Positions 27,689-37,728 of a stretch of 64,000 bases of DNA are shown here, in pieces; positions within the stretch are counted from its first letter, which is position 1; the number at the start of each line of letters is the position of its first letter. Origin of the DNA: Thermus aquaticus (GTDB lineage Bacteria; Deinococcota; Deinococci; Deinococcales; Thermaceae); assembly GCF_001280255.1 (NCBI RefSeq), contig NZ_LHCI01000106.1:586737-650736 (forward strand), written 5' to 3'. Below the pieces are notes generated by a model that saw nothing but the letters and a program-made list of their open reading frames with translations, was not told the origin of the DNA and searched no databases. The translations under genes were made by a program, and so were the position numbers.

Positions 27689-29040
27689 TGGACCTCATCC
27701 AAGCGGCCTACTTCGTGGTGGCCATCCTCTTCATCGTGGGCCTCAAGCGCATGGCCCATCCCACCACGGCCAAAAGCGGCATCGTCTGGGCGGGCTGGGG
27801 TATGGTCCTGGCGGTGCTGGCCACCTTCTTCTGGCCGGGGATGGGGAACTTCGCCCTCATGCTCCTGGCCCTCCTTGTGGGGTCGGTAGTGGCCTGGTGG
27901 GCGGCGGTCAAGGTGGCCATGACCGACATGCCCCAGATGGTGGCCATTTACAACGGCATGGGCGGCGGCGCCGCCGCCACCATCGCCGCCGTGGAGCTCC
28001 TCAAGGGGGCCTTTGAGAGCCAGGGGCTGATGGCCCTGGCCATATTGGGCGGGCTCATCGGCAGCGTGGCCTTCACCGGGAGCCTCATCGCCTTCGCCAA
28101 GCTCCAGGGCCTCATGCGGAGCCGGCCCATCCTCTTCCCGGGGCAGAAGGTGCTGAATGCCCTAGTCCTCGCGGTCACGGTGCTTCTCGGCCTCTCCCTC
28201 CTCTTCAACGACGCCACCTCGAGCATCGTCCTCTTCTTCCTGTTGGCCCTTCTTTTCGGCGTGCTCATGACCCTGCCCATCGGCGGCGGGGACATGCCCG
28301 TGGCCATCTCCTTCTACAACGCCTTCACCGGCATGGCCGTGGGCTTTGAGGGCTTCGCCGTGGGCAACCCGGCCCTTATGGTGGCGGGCACCCTGGTGGG
28401 GGCGGCGGGCACCCTGCTCACCGTGCTCATGGCCAGGGCCATGAACCGCTCGGTCTGGAGCGTGCTGGTGGGTGGGTTCGGCGTGGAGCAGGAGGCGGGC
28501 GAGGTCAAGGGGAGCCTCAAGCCCATTGACGTGGAGGACGCCGCCGTCATGCTGGCCTATGCCAGCAAGGTGGTCTTCGTCCCCGGCTACGGCATGGCCC
28601 TCTCCCAGGCCCAGCACAAGGTGAAGGAGCTCGCCGACCTCCTCGAGGCCCGCGGGGTGGACGTGAAGTTCGCCATCCACCCGGTAGCGGGGCGGATGCC
28701 GGGGCACATGAACGTGCTCCTGGCCGAGGCCGGGGTGGACTACGACAAGCTCAAGGACCTGGAGGAGATCAACCCCGAGTTCCCCACCGTGGACGTGGCC
28801 GTGGTCATCGGGGCCAACGACGTGGTGAACCCGGCCGCCCGCCGCCCCGGGAGCCCCCTCTACGGCATGCCCATCCTGGACGTGGACAAGGCCAAGAACG
28901 TGATCGTCGTTAAGCGGGGACAAGGCAAAGGCTTCGCCGGGGTGGAGAACGAGCTCTTCTACGCCGACAACACCCGGATGCTCTACGGGGACGCCCAGAA
29001 GGTCCTCACCGAGCTCATCCAGGCTCTGAAGAAGCTCTAA
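27688..29040 (+). CDS. pntB: NAD(P) transhydrogenase beta subunit
   Basis: PntB supplies the remaining membrane helices and the NADP(H)-binding domain III. The 450-residue protein has about eight helices to residue 260, then FVPGYGMALSQAQHKVKELADLL, the HPVAGRMPGHMNVLLAEA stretch and VVIGANDVVNPAAR, the NADP-binding signatures. ATG 27688 is chosen because it overlaps the pntAB stop as TGATG; a GTG one codon earlier is possible. The coupled trio makes NADPH from NADH using the proton gradient. Confidence 0.95.
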   Translation: MDLIQAAYFVVAILFIVGLKRMAHPTTAKSGIVWAGWGMVLAVLATFFWPGMGNFALMLLALLVGSVVAWWAAVKVAMTDMPQMVAIYNGMGGGAAATIAAVELLKGAFESQGLMALAILGGLIGSVAFTGSLIAFAKLQGLMRSRPILFPGQKVLNALVLAVTVLLGLSLLFNDATSSIVLFFLLALLFGVLMTLPIGGGDMPVAISFYNAFTGMAVGFEGFAVGNPALMVAGTLVGAAGTLLTVLMARAMNRSVWSVLVGGFGVEQEAGEVKGSLKPIDVEDAAVMLAYASKVVFVPGYGMALSQAQHKVKELADLLEARGVDVKFAIHPVAGRMPGHMNVLLAEAGVDYDKLKDLEEINPEFPTVDVAVVIGANDVVNPAARRPGSPLYGMPILDVDKAKNVIVVKRGQGKGFAGVENELFYADNTRMLYGDAQKVLTELIQALKKL

Positions 29041-29082
29041 ACGCCCTTCCCTCCCGAAGCCCTGGGCTCGGCCCGGGGCTTC

Positions 29083-29111
29083 TTGACCTTTGGCCTGGCC
29101 CTTGCTATAGT
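29083..29111 (+). promoter_or_regulatory. promoter of tRNA-Asn
   Basis: A near-consensus promoter: -35 TTGACC (29083-29088), 17-base spacer, -10 TATAGT (29106-29111), 15 bases before the tRNA 5' end. It is one of the best promoters in the window. Confidence 0.85.
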
Positions 29112-29126
29112 GCCTAGTGCGGTCGG

Positions 29127-29202
29127 TCCGCGGTAGCTCAGCTGGTAGAGCGGCCGGCTGTTAACCGGTTGGTCGCAGGTTCGAGTCCTGCCCGCGGAGC
29201 CA
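29127..29202 (+). tRNA. tRNA-Asn (anticodon GTT)
   Basis: A 76-base cloverleaf. The acceptor stem is TCCGCGG / CCGCGGA, the anticodon stem GCCGG / CCGGT with loop CTGTTAA (anticodon GTT), and the T arm GCAGG-TTCGAGT-CCTGC. The discriminator is G and CCA is encoded. It has its own promoter and is followed by a hairpin terminator. Confidence 0.97.
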
Positions 29203-29205
29203 GAT

Positions 29206-29234
29206 GGGGGCCTAAGGGCCCCCTGGGTCTTTTA
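29206..29234 (+). terminator. intrinsic terminator after tRNA-Asn
   Basis: Stem GGGGGCC (29206-29212) / GGCCCCC (29217-29223) with loop TAAG, followed by TGGGTCTTTTA. It separates the tRNA from the rpsF operon promoter. Confidence 0.7.
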
Positions 29235-29252
29235 TTGGGGGGCGAAAAAGGG

Positions 29253-29299
29253 TATAATCCTCCTTCGCGCGGCCTGCCGGGCCCGGAAGGGAGGTGAAG
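29253..29299 (+). promoter_or_regulatory. rpsF operon -10 box and 5' leader
   Basis: A perfect TATAAT (29253-29258) opens a leader of about 35 bases with a GC-rich fold around GGCCTGCCGGGCC (29271-29283) and a Shine-Dalgarno GGGAGGTG just before ATG 29300. The leader contains CCG in a possible loop, as in known S6:S18-binding leaders, but the fold is short and this is only suggestive. The -35 box is weak. Confidence 0.5.
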
Positions 29300-29605
29300 A
29301 TGCGCAAGTACGAGGTCAACGTCATCCTGAACCCCAACCTGGACCAGACCCAGCTCGCCCTGGAGAAGGAGATCATCGGCAAGGCCCTCGAGGCCCACGG
29401 GGCCAGGGTGGAGAAGGTGGAGGAGTGGGGGACGCGCCGCCTGGCTTACCCCATCGCCAAGGACCCCCAGGGGTATTTCCTCTTCTACCAGGTGGAGATG
29501 CCCGAGGACCGGGTCAACGCCCTGGCCCGGGAGCTCCGCATCCGCGACAACGTGCGCCGGGTGATGGTGGTGAAGAAGGCGGAGCCCCTCCTCGCCAAAG
29601 GGTAA
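29300..29605 (+). CDS. rpsF: 30S ribosomal protein S6 (bS6)
   Basis: S6 binds 16S rRNA in the platform together with S18. The 101-residue protein is the Thermus length and keeps YEVNVILNPNLDQ, RRLAYPIAKDPQGYF and RIRDNVRRVMVV. ATG 29300 with its Shine-Dalgarno is preferred to GTG two codons upstream. It is the first gene of the operon rpsF-ssb-rpsR-rplI, the usual bacterial order. Confidence 0.97.
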   Translation: MRKYEVNVILNPNLDQTQLALEKEIIGKALEAHGARVEKVEEWGTRRLAYPIAKDPQGYFLFYQVEMPEDRVNALARELRIRDNVRRVMVVKKAEPLLAKG

Positions 29606-29614
29606 ACTGTTCCC

Positions 29615-30409
29615 ATGGCGCGAGGCCTGAACCAAGTATTCCTCATCGGCACCCTGACCGCCCGCCCCGACATGCGCTACACCCCGGGAGGCCTGGCCAT
29701 CTTGGACCTGAACCTGGCGGGACAGGATGCCTTCACGGACGAGTCCGGCCAAGAGAGGGAAGTCCCCTGGTACCACCGGGTTAGGCTTCTGGGCCGCCAG
29801 GCGGAGATGTGGGGGGACCTTCTGGAAAAGGGCCAGCTCATCTTCGTGGAAGGGCGCCTGGAGTACCGCCAGTGGGAGAAGGACGGGGAGAAGAAGAGCG
29901 AAGTGCAGGTGCGGGCCGAGTTCATTGACCCCCTGGAGGGGAGGGGCCGGGAGACCCTGGAGGACGCCCGGGGCCAGCCCAGGCTTCGCCGGGCCCTGAA
30001 CCAGGTGATCCTCATGGGCAACCTCACCCGGGACCCCGACCTCCGCTACACCCCTCAGGGGACGGCGGTGGTGCGCCTGGGCCTGGCGGTCAACGAGCGC
30101 CGCCGGGGCCAGGAAGAGGAGAGGACCCACTTCCTCGAGGTTCAGGCCTGGCGCGAGCTGGCGGAGTGGGCTTCGGAGCTTAGGAAGGGCGACGGGCTTT
30201 TGGTCATCGGCCGTTTGGTGAACGACTCCTGGACGAGCTCCAGCGGAGAGAGGCGCTTCCAGACCCGTGTGGAAGCCCTCAGGCTGGAGCGCCCCACCCG
30301 TGGGCCTGCCCAAGCCGGCGGAAGCAGGCCCCCCACGGTCCAGACGGGCGGGGTGGACATAGACGAAGGGCTGGAAGACTTCCCGCCGGAGGAGGATTTG
30401 CCGTTTTGA
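29615..30409 (+). CDS. ssb: single-stranded DNA-binding protein, two OB folds
   Basis: The Deinococcus-Thermus type SSB carries two OB folds in one chain and works as a dimer, unlike the one-OB tetramer of most bacteria. In this 264-residue protein OB1 begins [23 protein letters not shown] and OB2, near residue 128, repeats the pattern as [22 protein letters not shown] short acidic tail ends [10 protein letters not shown], the partner-binding peptide. It is co-transcribed with ribosomal proteins S6, S18 and L9. Confidence 0.97.
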   Translation: MARGLNQVFLIGTLTARPDMRYTPGGLAILDLNLAGQDAFTDESGQEREVPWYHRVRLLGRQAEMWGDLLEKGQLIFVEGRLEYRQWEKDGEKKSEVQVRAEFIDPLEGRGRETLEDARGQPRLRRALNQVILMGNLTRDPDLRYTPQGTAVVRLGLAVNERRRGQEEERTHFLEVQAWRELAEWASELRKGDGLLVIGRLVNDSWTSSSGERRFQTRVEALRLERPTRGPAQAGGSRPPTVQTGGVDIDEGLEDFPPEEDLPF

Positions 30410-30675
30410 ACGCTAAGAACGCGAAACCCAAGAAGGAGGCGCAGGCGCGCCGTCCCTCCAGGAAGGCCAAGGTCAAGGCCACTCTGGGGGAGTTTGACCT
30501 GAGGGACTACCGGAACGTGGAGGTGTTGAGGCGGTTCCTGTCGGAGACGGGGAAGATCCTTCCCCGCCGCCGCACGGGGCTTTCCGCCAAGGAGCAGCGG
30601 ATCCTGGCCAAGACCATCAAGCGGGCCAGGATTCTGGGGCTTCTTCCCTTCACGGAGAAGCTGGTGCGGAAATAG
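30406..30675 (+). CDS. rpsR: 30S ribosomal protein S18 (bS18)
   Basis: S18 pairs with S6 on the 30S platform. This 89-residue protein is basic and keeps [28 protein letters not shown] and the C-terminal [17 protein letters not shown]. The start is TTG 30406, which overlaps the ssb stop (TTTTGAA); no ATG or GTG fits. Translation is therefore coupled to ssb. Confidence 0.96.
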   Translation: MNAKNAKPKKEAQARRPSRKAKVKATLGEFDLRDYRNVEVLRRFLSETGKILPRRRTGLSAKEQRILAKTIKRARILGLLPFTEKLVRK

Positions 30676-30685
30676 GGGGTGAACG

Positions 30686-31132
30686 GTGAAGGTCATCCTG
30701 CTGGAACCCCTGGAGAACCTGGGCGACGTGGGCCAGGTGGTCAACGTGAAGCCGGGCTACGCCAGGAACTACCTCCTGCCTCGAGGCCTGGCGGTTTTGG
30801 CCACGGAGAGCAACCTGAAGGCCCTGGAGGCCAAGATCCGCGCCCAGGCCAAGCGCCTGGCGGAGAGGAAGGCCGAGGCGGAGAGGCTCAAGGAGATCCT
30901 GGAAAACCTCACCCTCACCATCCCGGTGCGGGCCGGGGAGAACAAGATCTACGGCTCCGTCACCGCCAAGGACATCGCCGAGGCCCTTTCCCGCCAGCAC
31001 GGCATCACCATTGACCCTAAGCGCCTAGGCCTGGAGAAGCCCATCAAGGAGCTGGGGGAGTACGTCCTCACCTACAAACCCCACCCCGAGGTGCCCATCC
31101 GGCTCAAGGTGAACGTAGTGGCCCAGGAGTAG
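30686..31132 (+). CDS. rplI: 50S ribosomal protein L9 (bL9)
   Basis: L9 has two globular rRNA-binding domains joined by a long helix. The 148-residue protein begins (V)KVILLEPLENLGDVGQVVNVKPGYARNYLLPRG, has the charged connecting helix at about residues 45-75, and a C-terminal domain starting ENKIYGSVTAKDIAEAL. The start is GTG 30686 behind a GGGGGTGAAC stretch. It is the last gene of the operon and is followed by a strong terminator. Confidence 0.97.
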   Translation: MKVILLEPLENLGDVGQVVNVKPGYARNYLLPRGLAVLATESNLKALEAKIRAQAKRLAERKAEAERLKEILENLTLTIPVRAGENKIYGSVTAKDIAEALSRQHGITIDPKRLGLEKPIKELGEYVLTYKPHPEVPIRLKVNVVAQE

Positions 31133-32432
31133 GTGCGGACCCCTTAGGCCCCCCGCCCTCCTGGGGCGGGGGGTTTTCCCTGACGAGGAGATGGGGGCCG
31201 AGCTCCGCCAGGCTTCTTACCCCCGAGAGGGCGAGGGTGAGCTCCAGCTCGGCCAGAACGTGGGCGAGGACCGCCCTGACCCCTTCCTCGCCCCCGAGGG
31301 CCAGGCCGTAGGCGTAGGGCCTTCCTAGGCCCACCGCCCTGGCCCCCAGGGCCAGGGCCTTGACCGCGTCCGCCCCGGTGCGGACGCCGCTGTCCATGAG
31401 CACGGGGACCTTGTCCCCCACCGCCCGGGCGATGGCAGGGAGGGCCTCGAGGGCGGCCAGGCTCCCGTCCACCTGCCTTCCCCCGTGGTTGGAGACGTAG
31501 ACCCCGTCCGCCCCCAGGTCCACCGCCCTCACGGCGTCTTCTGGGTGGAGGAGGCCCTTGAGGAGGAGGGGCAGGCGGGTGGCCTCCCGGACCCTCTCCA
31601 CGTCCTCCCAGGAGAGCTCGGGGAAGGAGTAGGTGGCCACAAAGCGGCGCACCGCCTTCTGCATCCGGGAAAGGTCCAGCCCATAGCGCTTCCCCGTTTG
31701 CCTGAGGGCGAGGAGGTTCTTGAGGAGGGCCAGGGTGGGCTTGGGGCGGAAAGGGGGGCCCTCCAGGGGCTCGTCCAGGGCCCCTAAAAAGGCGGGGTCG
31801 GTGAGGTACTGGGCGATGCCCTGCCCCTTGAGGAAGGGGAGGTGGGCCAGGTCCAGGTCCCGGGGACGCCAGCCCAGCTGGACCGTGTCCACGGTGAGGA
31901 CCACCCCGGCGCACCCCACCTCCTCCGCCCGGCGCAGGAAGCTTTGCACCACTCGCCGGTCGGTGGAGTGGTAGAGCTGGAAGAAGACCACCGCCTCGGG
32001 GTTGGCCTCCCGGGCCGCCGCCACCACCCGCTCCAAGGGGTAGGAGCTCTGGTTGGAAACCATGAAGGGCACCCCCGTGCGGGCCGCCGCCCGGGCTGCG
32101 GCCAGGTCGGCCTCGGGGTGGGCGAGCTCCAGGACCCCGATGGGGCAGAGGAAGAGGGGGGCGGCCCACCGGCGCCCCCAAAGCTCCACCTCGAGGCCGG
32201 GGGGCTTGGCCCCCCGGAGCATCCGGGGGAGGAGGCGGTAGCGGTCAAAGGCCTGGCGGTTCGCGGCCATGGTCCTTTCCAGCCCCGCCCCCCCCGCCAC
32301 GTAGGCGAAGGCCTCGGGGGACATCCGCTTGCTCGCCGCCTTCTCCAGGGCCTCGGGGTGGACGGGAACCGGGGGCTTCCGCCCCAAGAGGCCCTCCAGG
32401 TAGATCCGCTGCTGCACGCTTCTTCCCAGCAT
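31104..32432 (-). CDS. FMN-dependent alpha-hydroxy-acid dehydrogenase (lactate/glycolate oxidase type)
   Basis: A 442-residue TIM-barrel flavoenzyme that oxidises 2-hydroxyacids. FMN contacts include GVPFMVSNQSSYPLE and VFFQLY; the catalytic His-Arg pair is in SNHGGRQVDGSLAALEALP, followed by MDSGVRTGADAVKALALGA. ATG 32432 is chosen because it follows AAGGAGG; 40 more codons upstream are open but unlike the family. The last ~30 codons run through the rplI terminator and overlap rplI by 29 bases, giving a Pro/Gly-rich tail of doubtful function. Lactate 2-monooxygenase is an alternative. Confidence 0.87.
   Translation of the reverse strand: MLGRSVQQRIYLEGLLGRKPPVPVHPEALEKAASKRMSPEAFAYVAGGAGLERTMAANRQAFDRYRLLPRMLRGAKPPGLEVELWGRRWAAPLFLCPIGVLELAHPEADLAAARAAARTGVPFMVSNQSSYPLERVVAAAREANPEAVVFFQLYHSTDRRVVQSFLRRAEEVGCAGVVLTVDTVQLGWRPRDLDLAHLPFLKGQGIAQYLTDPAFLGALDEPLEGPPFRPKPTLALLKNLLALRQTGKRYGLDLSRMQKAVRRFVATYSFPELSWEDVERVREATRLPLLLKGLLHPEDAVRAVDLGADGVYVSNHGGRQVDGSLAALEALPAIARAVGDKVPVLMDSGVRTGADAVKALALGARAVGLGRPYAYGLALGGEEGVRAVLAHVLAELELTLALSGVRSLAELGPHLLVRENPPPQEGGGPKGSAPTPGPLRSP
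31149..31177 (+). terminator. intrinsic terminator of the rpsF-rplI operon
   Basis: Stem CCCCCCGCCC (31149-31158) / GGGCGGGGGG (31164-31173), loop TCCTG, followed by TTTT. It lies inside the 3' coding end of the convergent FMN dehydrogenase gene. Confidence 0.85.
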
Positions 32433-32499
32433 CCCGCGCCTCCTTGACGCCTTTGCCCGGATTCTACCCCGGGGGGTCCGGGCTGTAAACTGGGTGCAA

Positions 32500-33327
32500 A
32501 TGGCGAGGTCCGTCCTCATTACCGGGGCCGGGAGCGGGATCGGCCTGGCCACGGCGGGGCTCCTGGCCGCCCGCGGCTTCCGCGTCTACGGCGGGGTGCG
32601 TCGGCCGGAGGACGCCGGGGCCCTGGAGGCCTTGGGGGTGAAGCCCCTCTTCCTGGACGTGACCCGGGAGGAGGACCTCCTCCGGGCCAGGGAGTACCTA
32701 GAGGGGGAAGGCCTTTACGGCCTGGTGGCGAACGCCGGTATTGCCGTGGCGGGGCCCTTGGAACTCGTGCCGGTTTCGGCCTTCCGGGAGGCCTTGGAGG
32801 TGAACGTCCTCGGGACCTTCGCCACGGTGAAGGCCTTCCTCCCCCTCCTTAGGGCCTCCCGGGGCCGGGCGGTCCTCATGGGCTCGGTCTCCGGCCTCGT
32901 GGCCCTGCCCCTCATGGGCCCCTACGCGGCGAGCAAGTTCGCCCTCGAGGCCCTGGCGGACGCCCTCCGGGTGGAGCTCCTCCCCTTCGGGGTCAAGGTG
33001 GCCCTGATAGAGCCCGGCTCGGTGGCCACGCCCATCTGGGAGCGCTCCTTGAGGCGGGCCGAGGGGTATTTGGAGCCCCCGCCCCCCGGGACCGAGGGGG
33101 TCTACGGCCGCTACCTGGAGGTGGCCCGGAGGCTTGCCGAGGGGAACGCCAGGCGGGGGCTCCCCCCGGAGCGGGTGGCGGAGGCGGTCTACCGGGCCCT
33201 CACCGAGCCTAGGCCCAAGGCCCGCTACCTGGTGGCCCACCCCGCCCGGGCCCGGGAGACCCGGCTCCTCCGGCTCCTGCCCGCCCCCCTCCGGGACCGG
33301 CTCGTGGCCCGCTTCCTCGGGGCCTAG
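32500..33327 (+). CDS. short-chain dehydrogenase/reductase
   Basis: A 275-residue classical SDR. The cofactor loop is TGAGSGIGLATA, NAG sits near residue 78, the catalytic Ser is in GSVSG and the catalytic Tyr-Lys in YAASK. The basic residue in VRRP after the second strand suggests NADP(H). The substrate is unknown. Start ATG 32500 lies 8 bases after a TAAACT -10 box, suggesting a leaderless mRNA; GTG 32494 is an alternative. It is divergent from the FMN dehydrogenase. Confidence 0.87.
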   Translation: MARSVLITGAGSGIGLATAGLLAARGFRVYGGVRRPEDAGALEALGVKPLFLDVTREEDLLRAREYLEGEGLYGLVANAGIAVAGPLELVPVSAFREALEVNVLGTFATVKAFLPLLRASRGRAVLMGSVSGLVALPLMGPYAASKFALEALADALRVELLPFGVKVALIEPGSVATPIWERSLRRAEGYLEPPPPGTEGVYGRYLEVARRLAEGNARRGLPPERVAEAVYRALTEPRPKARYLVAHPARARETRLLRLLPAPLRDRLVARFLGA

Positions 33328-33369
33328 GGCCTTTGTGCCTGCCCTTTGGACAGGGGAGGCCCGGAGGCG

Positions 33370-33375
33370 TATCCT
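33370..33375 (+). promoter_or_regulatory. -10 box of lipB
   Basis: TATCCT ends 6 bases before the lipB GTG at 33382, giving a leaderless transcript. This supports that start codon. Confidence 0.5.
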
Positions 33376-33378
33376 TAG

Positions 33379-34992
<1,614 letters not shown>

Positions 34993-34996
<4 letters not shown>

Positions 34997-35340
34997 GGCT
35001 CTTCTTCCTGGACCTGCTGGCCCTGTTCCTCTTCGCCCTGGTGGGGCTCCTTGCCCACGGGCGGCCGGTGGACCTGGGGGGCCTTGCCAGAAACCTGCTT
35101 CCCGTCCTCTTGGTCTGGCTCCTCCTAAGCCCCTTCCTCAGCACCTACCGGAGGCCCAGCTGGAGGAACCTCCTCCTCACCTGGTTCCTGGCCTTCCCGG
35201 CGGGGCTTTGGCTCAGGGAGATGGTCCTTGGGGGGAGCTTTGGCCCGGGCTTTTTCGTCTTCCTCGCCGTGGCCATGGCCTTCAGCCTCCTCTTCCTCTT
35301 CCTGCTCCGGGGTCTCGCCAAGCTCCTCCGCATCTGGTAA
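34993..35340 (+). CDS. DUF3054-like membrane protein
   Basis: A 115-residue inner-membrane protein with four hydrophobic helices ([70 protein letters not shown]). The [17 protein letters not shown] start and the conserved polar turn after helix 2 resemble the DUF3054 family. The function is unknown. It overlaps lipA by 4 bases and precedes a dehydrogenase by 9 bases. Confidence 0.75.
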
Positions 35341-35349
35341 AAAGGGCGT

Positions 35350-36219
35350 ATGGACAAGGTGGCCTTCATCGGTCTTGGGGCCATGGGCTACCCCATGGCG
35401 GCCCACCTGGCCCGGCGCTTCCCCACCCTGGTCTGGAACCGCACCTTCCAAAAGGCCCTGAAGCACCAGGAGGCGTTCGGCTCCAGGGCGGTTCCCCTCG
35501 AGGAGGTGGCCGAGGCCGGGGTCATCTTCACCTGCCTGCCCACCACCAAGGAGGTAGCCCAGGTGGCGGAGAGGCTTTTACCCCACCTCCGGCCCGGGAC
35601 CCACTGGGTGGACGCCACCAGCGGCGACCCCGAGGAGAGCCGGAGGCTCGCCGAGTGCCTTCGGGAAAAGGGCGTGGTCTATCTGGACGCCCCCGTCTCC
35701 GGGGGCACGGCGGGGGCGGAGAAGGGGACCCTCACCGTGATGCTGGGCGGGCCGGAGGAGGCCGTGGAGCGGGTGAGGCCCTACCTGGCCTACGCCAAGA
35801 AGGTGGTCCACGTGGGGCCGGTAGGGGCGGGGCACGCGGTGAAGGCCATCAACAACGCCCTTTTGGCGGTGAACCTGTGGGCGGCGGGGGAGGGCCTCGT
35901 GGCCCTGGTGGCCCAGGGGGTTTCCGCAAAGAAGGCCCTGGAGGTCATCAACGCCTCCTCGGGCCGCTCCAATGCCACCGAGAACCTGATTCCCGAGAGG
36001 GTCCTCACCCGGGCCTTCCCCAAGACCTTCGCCCTGGGCCTCCTGGTCAAGGACCTGGGGATCGCCATGAGGGTTCTGGAAGGGGAGAAGGCCCCAAGCC
36101 CCCTCCTCCGCCTCACCCGGGAGGTCTACGAGATGGCCAAGCGGGAGCTGGGGCCTGAGGCCGACCACGTGGAGGCCCTGAAGCTTCTGGAGCGCTGGGC
36201 GAACGCGGAGATCCGCTAA
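35350..36219 (+). CDS. 3-hydroxyisobutyrate dehydrogenase family protein
   Basis: A 289-residue beta-hydroxyacid dehydrogenase that in valine breakdown oxidises 3-hydroxyisobutyrate to methylmalonate semialdehyde. It has the cofactor loop FIGLGAMGYPMAAHLA, the substrate motif DAPVSGGTAGAEKGTLTVM, and the catalytic Lys in GHAVKAINNALLA. The Asn-Arg after strand 2 (VWNRT) suggests NADP(H). Proximity to the BCKDH operon (convergent, 93 bases away) supports branched-chain catabolism, but other 3-hydroxyacids are possible. Confidence 0.87.
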   Translation: MDKVAFIGLGAMGYPMAAHLARRFPTLVWNRTFQKALKHQEAFGSRAVPLEEVAEAGVIFTCLPTTKEVAQVAERLLPHLRPGTHWVDATSGDPEESRRLAECLREKGVVYLDAPVSGGTAGAEKGTLTVMLGGPEEAVERVRPYLAYAKKVVHVGPVGAGHAVKAINNALLAVNLWAAGEGLVALVAQGVSAKKALEVINASSGRSNATENLIPERVLTRAFPKTFALGLLVKDLGIAMRVLEGEKAPSPLLRLTREVYEMAKRELGPEADHVEALKLLERWANAEIR

Positions 36220-36312
36220 GTACCCCGCCGTGGCTCTTGCCACGGCCGGGGCCCCGGAAGGTGCGCCTGCACCCCAAGGGGCTCCCGCGCTCCCAAGTTT
36301 ATGTGCGGGCCC
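36220..36312 (+). repeat. family A intergenic repeat between convergent genes
   Basis: Starts at the base after the dehydrogenase TAA with GTACCCCGCCGTGGC, loop TCTT, GCCACGGCCGGGG and CCCC. It ends with GTGCGGGCCC at the E3 stop codon, echoing the far end of the copy at 53072. It exactly fills the gap between the two stops. Confidence 0.75.
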
Positions 36313-37707
36313 TTAGCGGTTCAGGATGTGGATAGCCCGCTTGTGGAAGGCTTCCGCCGCCTCCATGAGCCCCTCGGAAAGGGTGGGGTGGGCGTGAACG
36401 GTGAGGGCCAGGTCGGTGAGGGTGGCCCCCATCTCCAGGGCTAAGGTGGCCTCGGCGATGAGCTCCCCCGCCTGGGGCCCCACGATGAAGACCCCGAGGA
36501 GCAGGTCCGTCTCCTCGTCCCCCACCGCCTTGACCAGGCCCTCCGGGGCTCCCAGGGTGAAGGCCCGCCCCGAGGCGGACAGGGGGAACTTACCCACCCG
36601 CACCCTGTACCCGGCCTTCTTGGCTTCCTCCTCGGTGAGGCCCACCCCCGCCCACTCGGGGGCGGTGTAGACCACGGCGGGGACCTGGTAGTCAAAAAGG
36701 GCGTCCTTCCCGGCGGCGTTTTCGGCGGCCACCAGGCCTTCCTTCATGGCCTTGTGGGCCAGGAGGGGCGGCCTGGCCACGTCCCCGATGGCGTAGACCC
36801 CTTTCTGGTTGGTTTCCATGCGGGCGTTCACCCGTACGAAGCCCCTCTCGTCCAGGGCGATGCCCGCCTTCTCCAGGCCCAAGCCCTGGGTGCGGGGCCT
36901 CCGGCCCACGGCCACCAGGACCTTGTCCACCACCAGGGTCTCCTCCTTTCCCCCTTCTGCGGGGGCGAGGAGGACGTGGAGGCCGTCCTTCTTCTTCTCG
37001 TAGCCCAGGGCCTTGGTGCCGGTGAGGACCCGGATGCCCTCCTTCTCCAGGGCCCGGCGAAGGAGGCCCGCGGTCTCCCGGTCCCCTTGGGGCAGGATCT
37101 CCGGCATGTACTCAATGAGGGTGACCTCCGCGCCTAGGCGGCGGTAGATCTGGCCGAACTCCAGCCCCCCCGCCCCCCCGCCGATTACCAGGAGGCGCCT
37201 GGGAACCCCTTCCTCCACCCTAAGGGCACGGGTGGAGTCCCAGACGTCTTCCCCGAAGGGAAAGCCCTCGAGGGGCATGGGCTCGCTCCCCGTGGCCAGG
37301 ATGAGGCTTTGGGCCCGGTAGCGGCCCCCACCCACCTCTATCTCCTTGGGGCCGAGGAGCCGGGCGAAGCCCTGGACCAGGTCCACCTTGTTGCCCTTAA
37401 GCAGGGTGGCCACGCCTCCCGTGAGCTTCTTCACCACGCCGTCGCGCCAGGCGGCGAGCTTTTGGTGGTCCAGGGCGGCCTCCGCCTTCAGGCCGAAGGC
37501 CTCCCCGGCCTTCAGGGCGTGGAGGGTCTCGGCGGCGTGCAGGAGGGCCTTGGTGGGGATGCACCCCACGTTGAGGCAGACCCCGCCCACCTTTTCCGCC
37601 TCCACCGCCAGAACCCTCAGGCCCAGCTGGGCCCCCCGGATGGCGGCGTGGTACCCCCCGGGCCCGGTGCCGATGACGATGAGGTCGTAATGGCTTTCGT
37701 GGTTCAT
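36313..37707 (-). CDS. lpdA: dihydrolipoamide dehydrogenase (E3) of the BCKDH operon
   Basis: The E3 component reoxidises the dihydrolipoyl arm of E2 and reduces NAD+. The 464-residue protein has FAD loop [13 protein letters not shown], the redox disulfide [15 protein letters not shown] loop [14 protein letters not shown], and the C-terminal active-site His-Glu in [14 protein letters not shown]. It is the last gene of the BCKDH operon, 21 bases after E2, with GGAGG before the ATG. A second E3 is at 58541. Confidence 0.93.
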   Translation of the reverse strand: MNHESHYDLIVIGTGPGGYHAAIRGAQLGLRVLAVEAEKVGGVCLNVGCIPTKALLHAAETLHALKAGEAFGLKAEAALDHQKLAAWRDGVVKKLTGGVATLLKGNKVDLVQGFARLLGPKEIEVGGGRYRAQSLILATGSEPMPLEGFPFGEDVWDSTRALRVEEGVPRRLLVIGGGAGGLEFGQIYRRLGAEVTLIEYMPEILPQGDRETAGLLRRALEKEGIRVLTGTKALGYEKKKDGLHVLLAPAEGGKEETLVVDKVLVAVGRRPRTQGLGLEKAGIALDERGFVRVNARMETNQKGVYAIGDVARPPLLAHKAMKEGLVAAENAAGKDALFDYQVPAVVYTAPEWAGVGLTEEEAKKAGYRVRVGKFPLSASGRAFTLGAPEGLVKAVGDEETDLLLGVFIVGPQAGELIAEATLALEMGATLTDLALTVHAHPTLSEGLMEAAEAFHKRAIHILNR

Positions 37708-37728
37708 GATGTCCTCCGTTGGCCCTTC

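Noticed and set aside
29615..30409. ssb as a sign of a replication origin or plasmid
   Set aside because: It lies between rpsF and rpsR in the normal chromosomal operon, and no dnaA, dnaA boxes or partition genes were seen.
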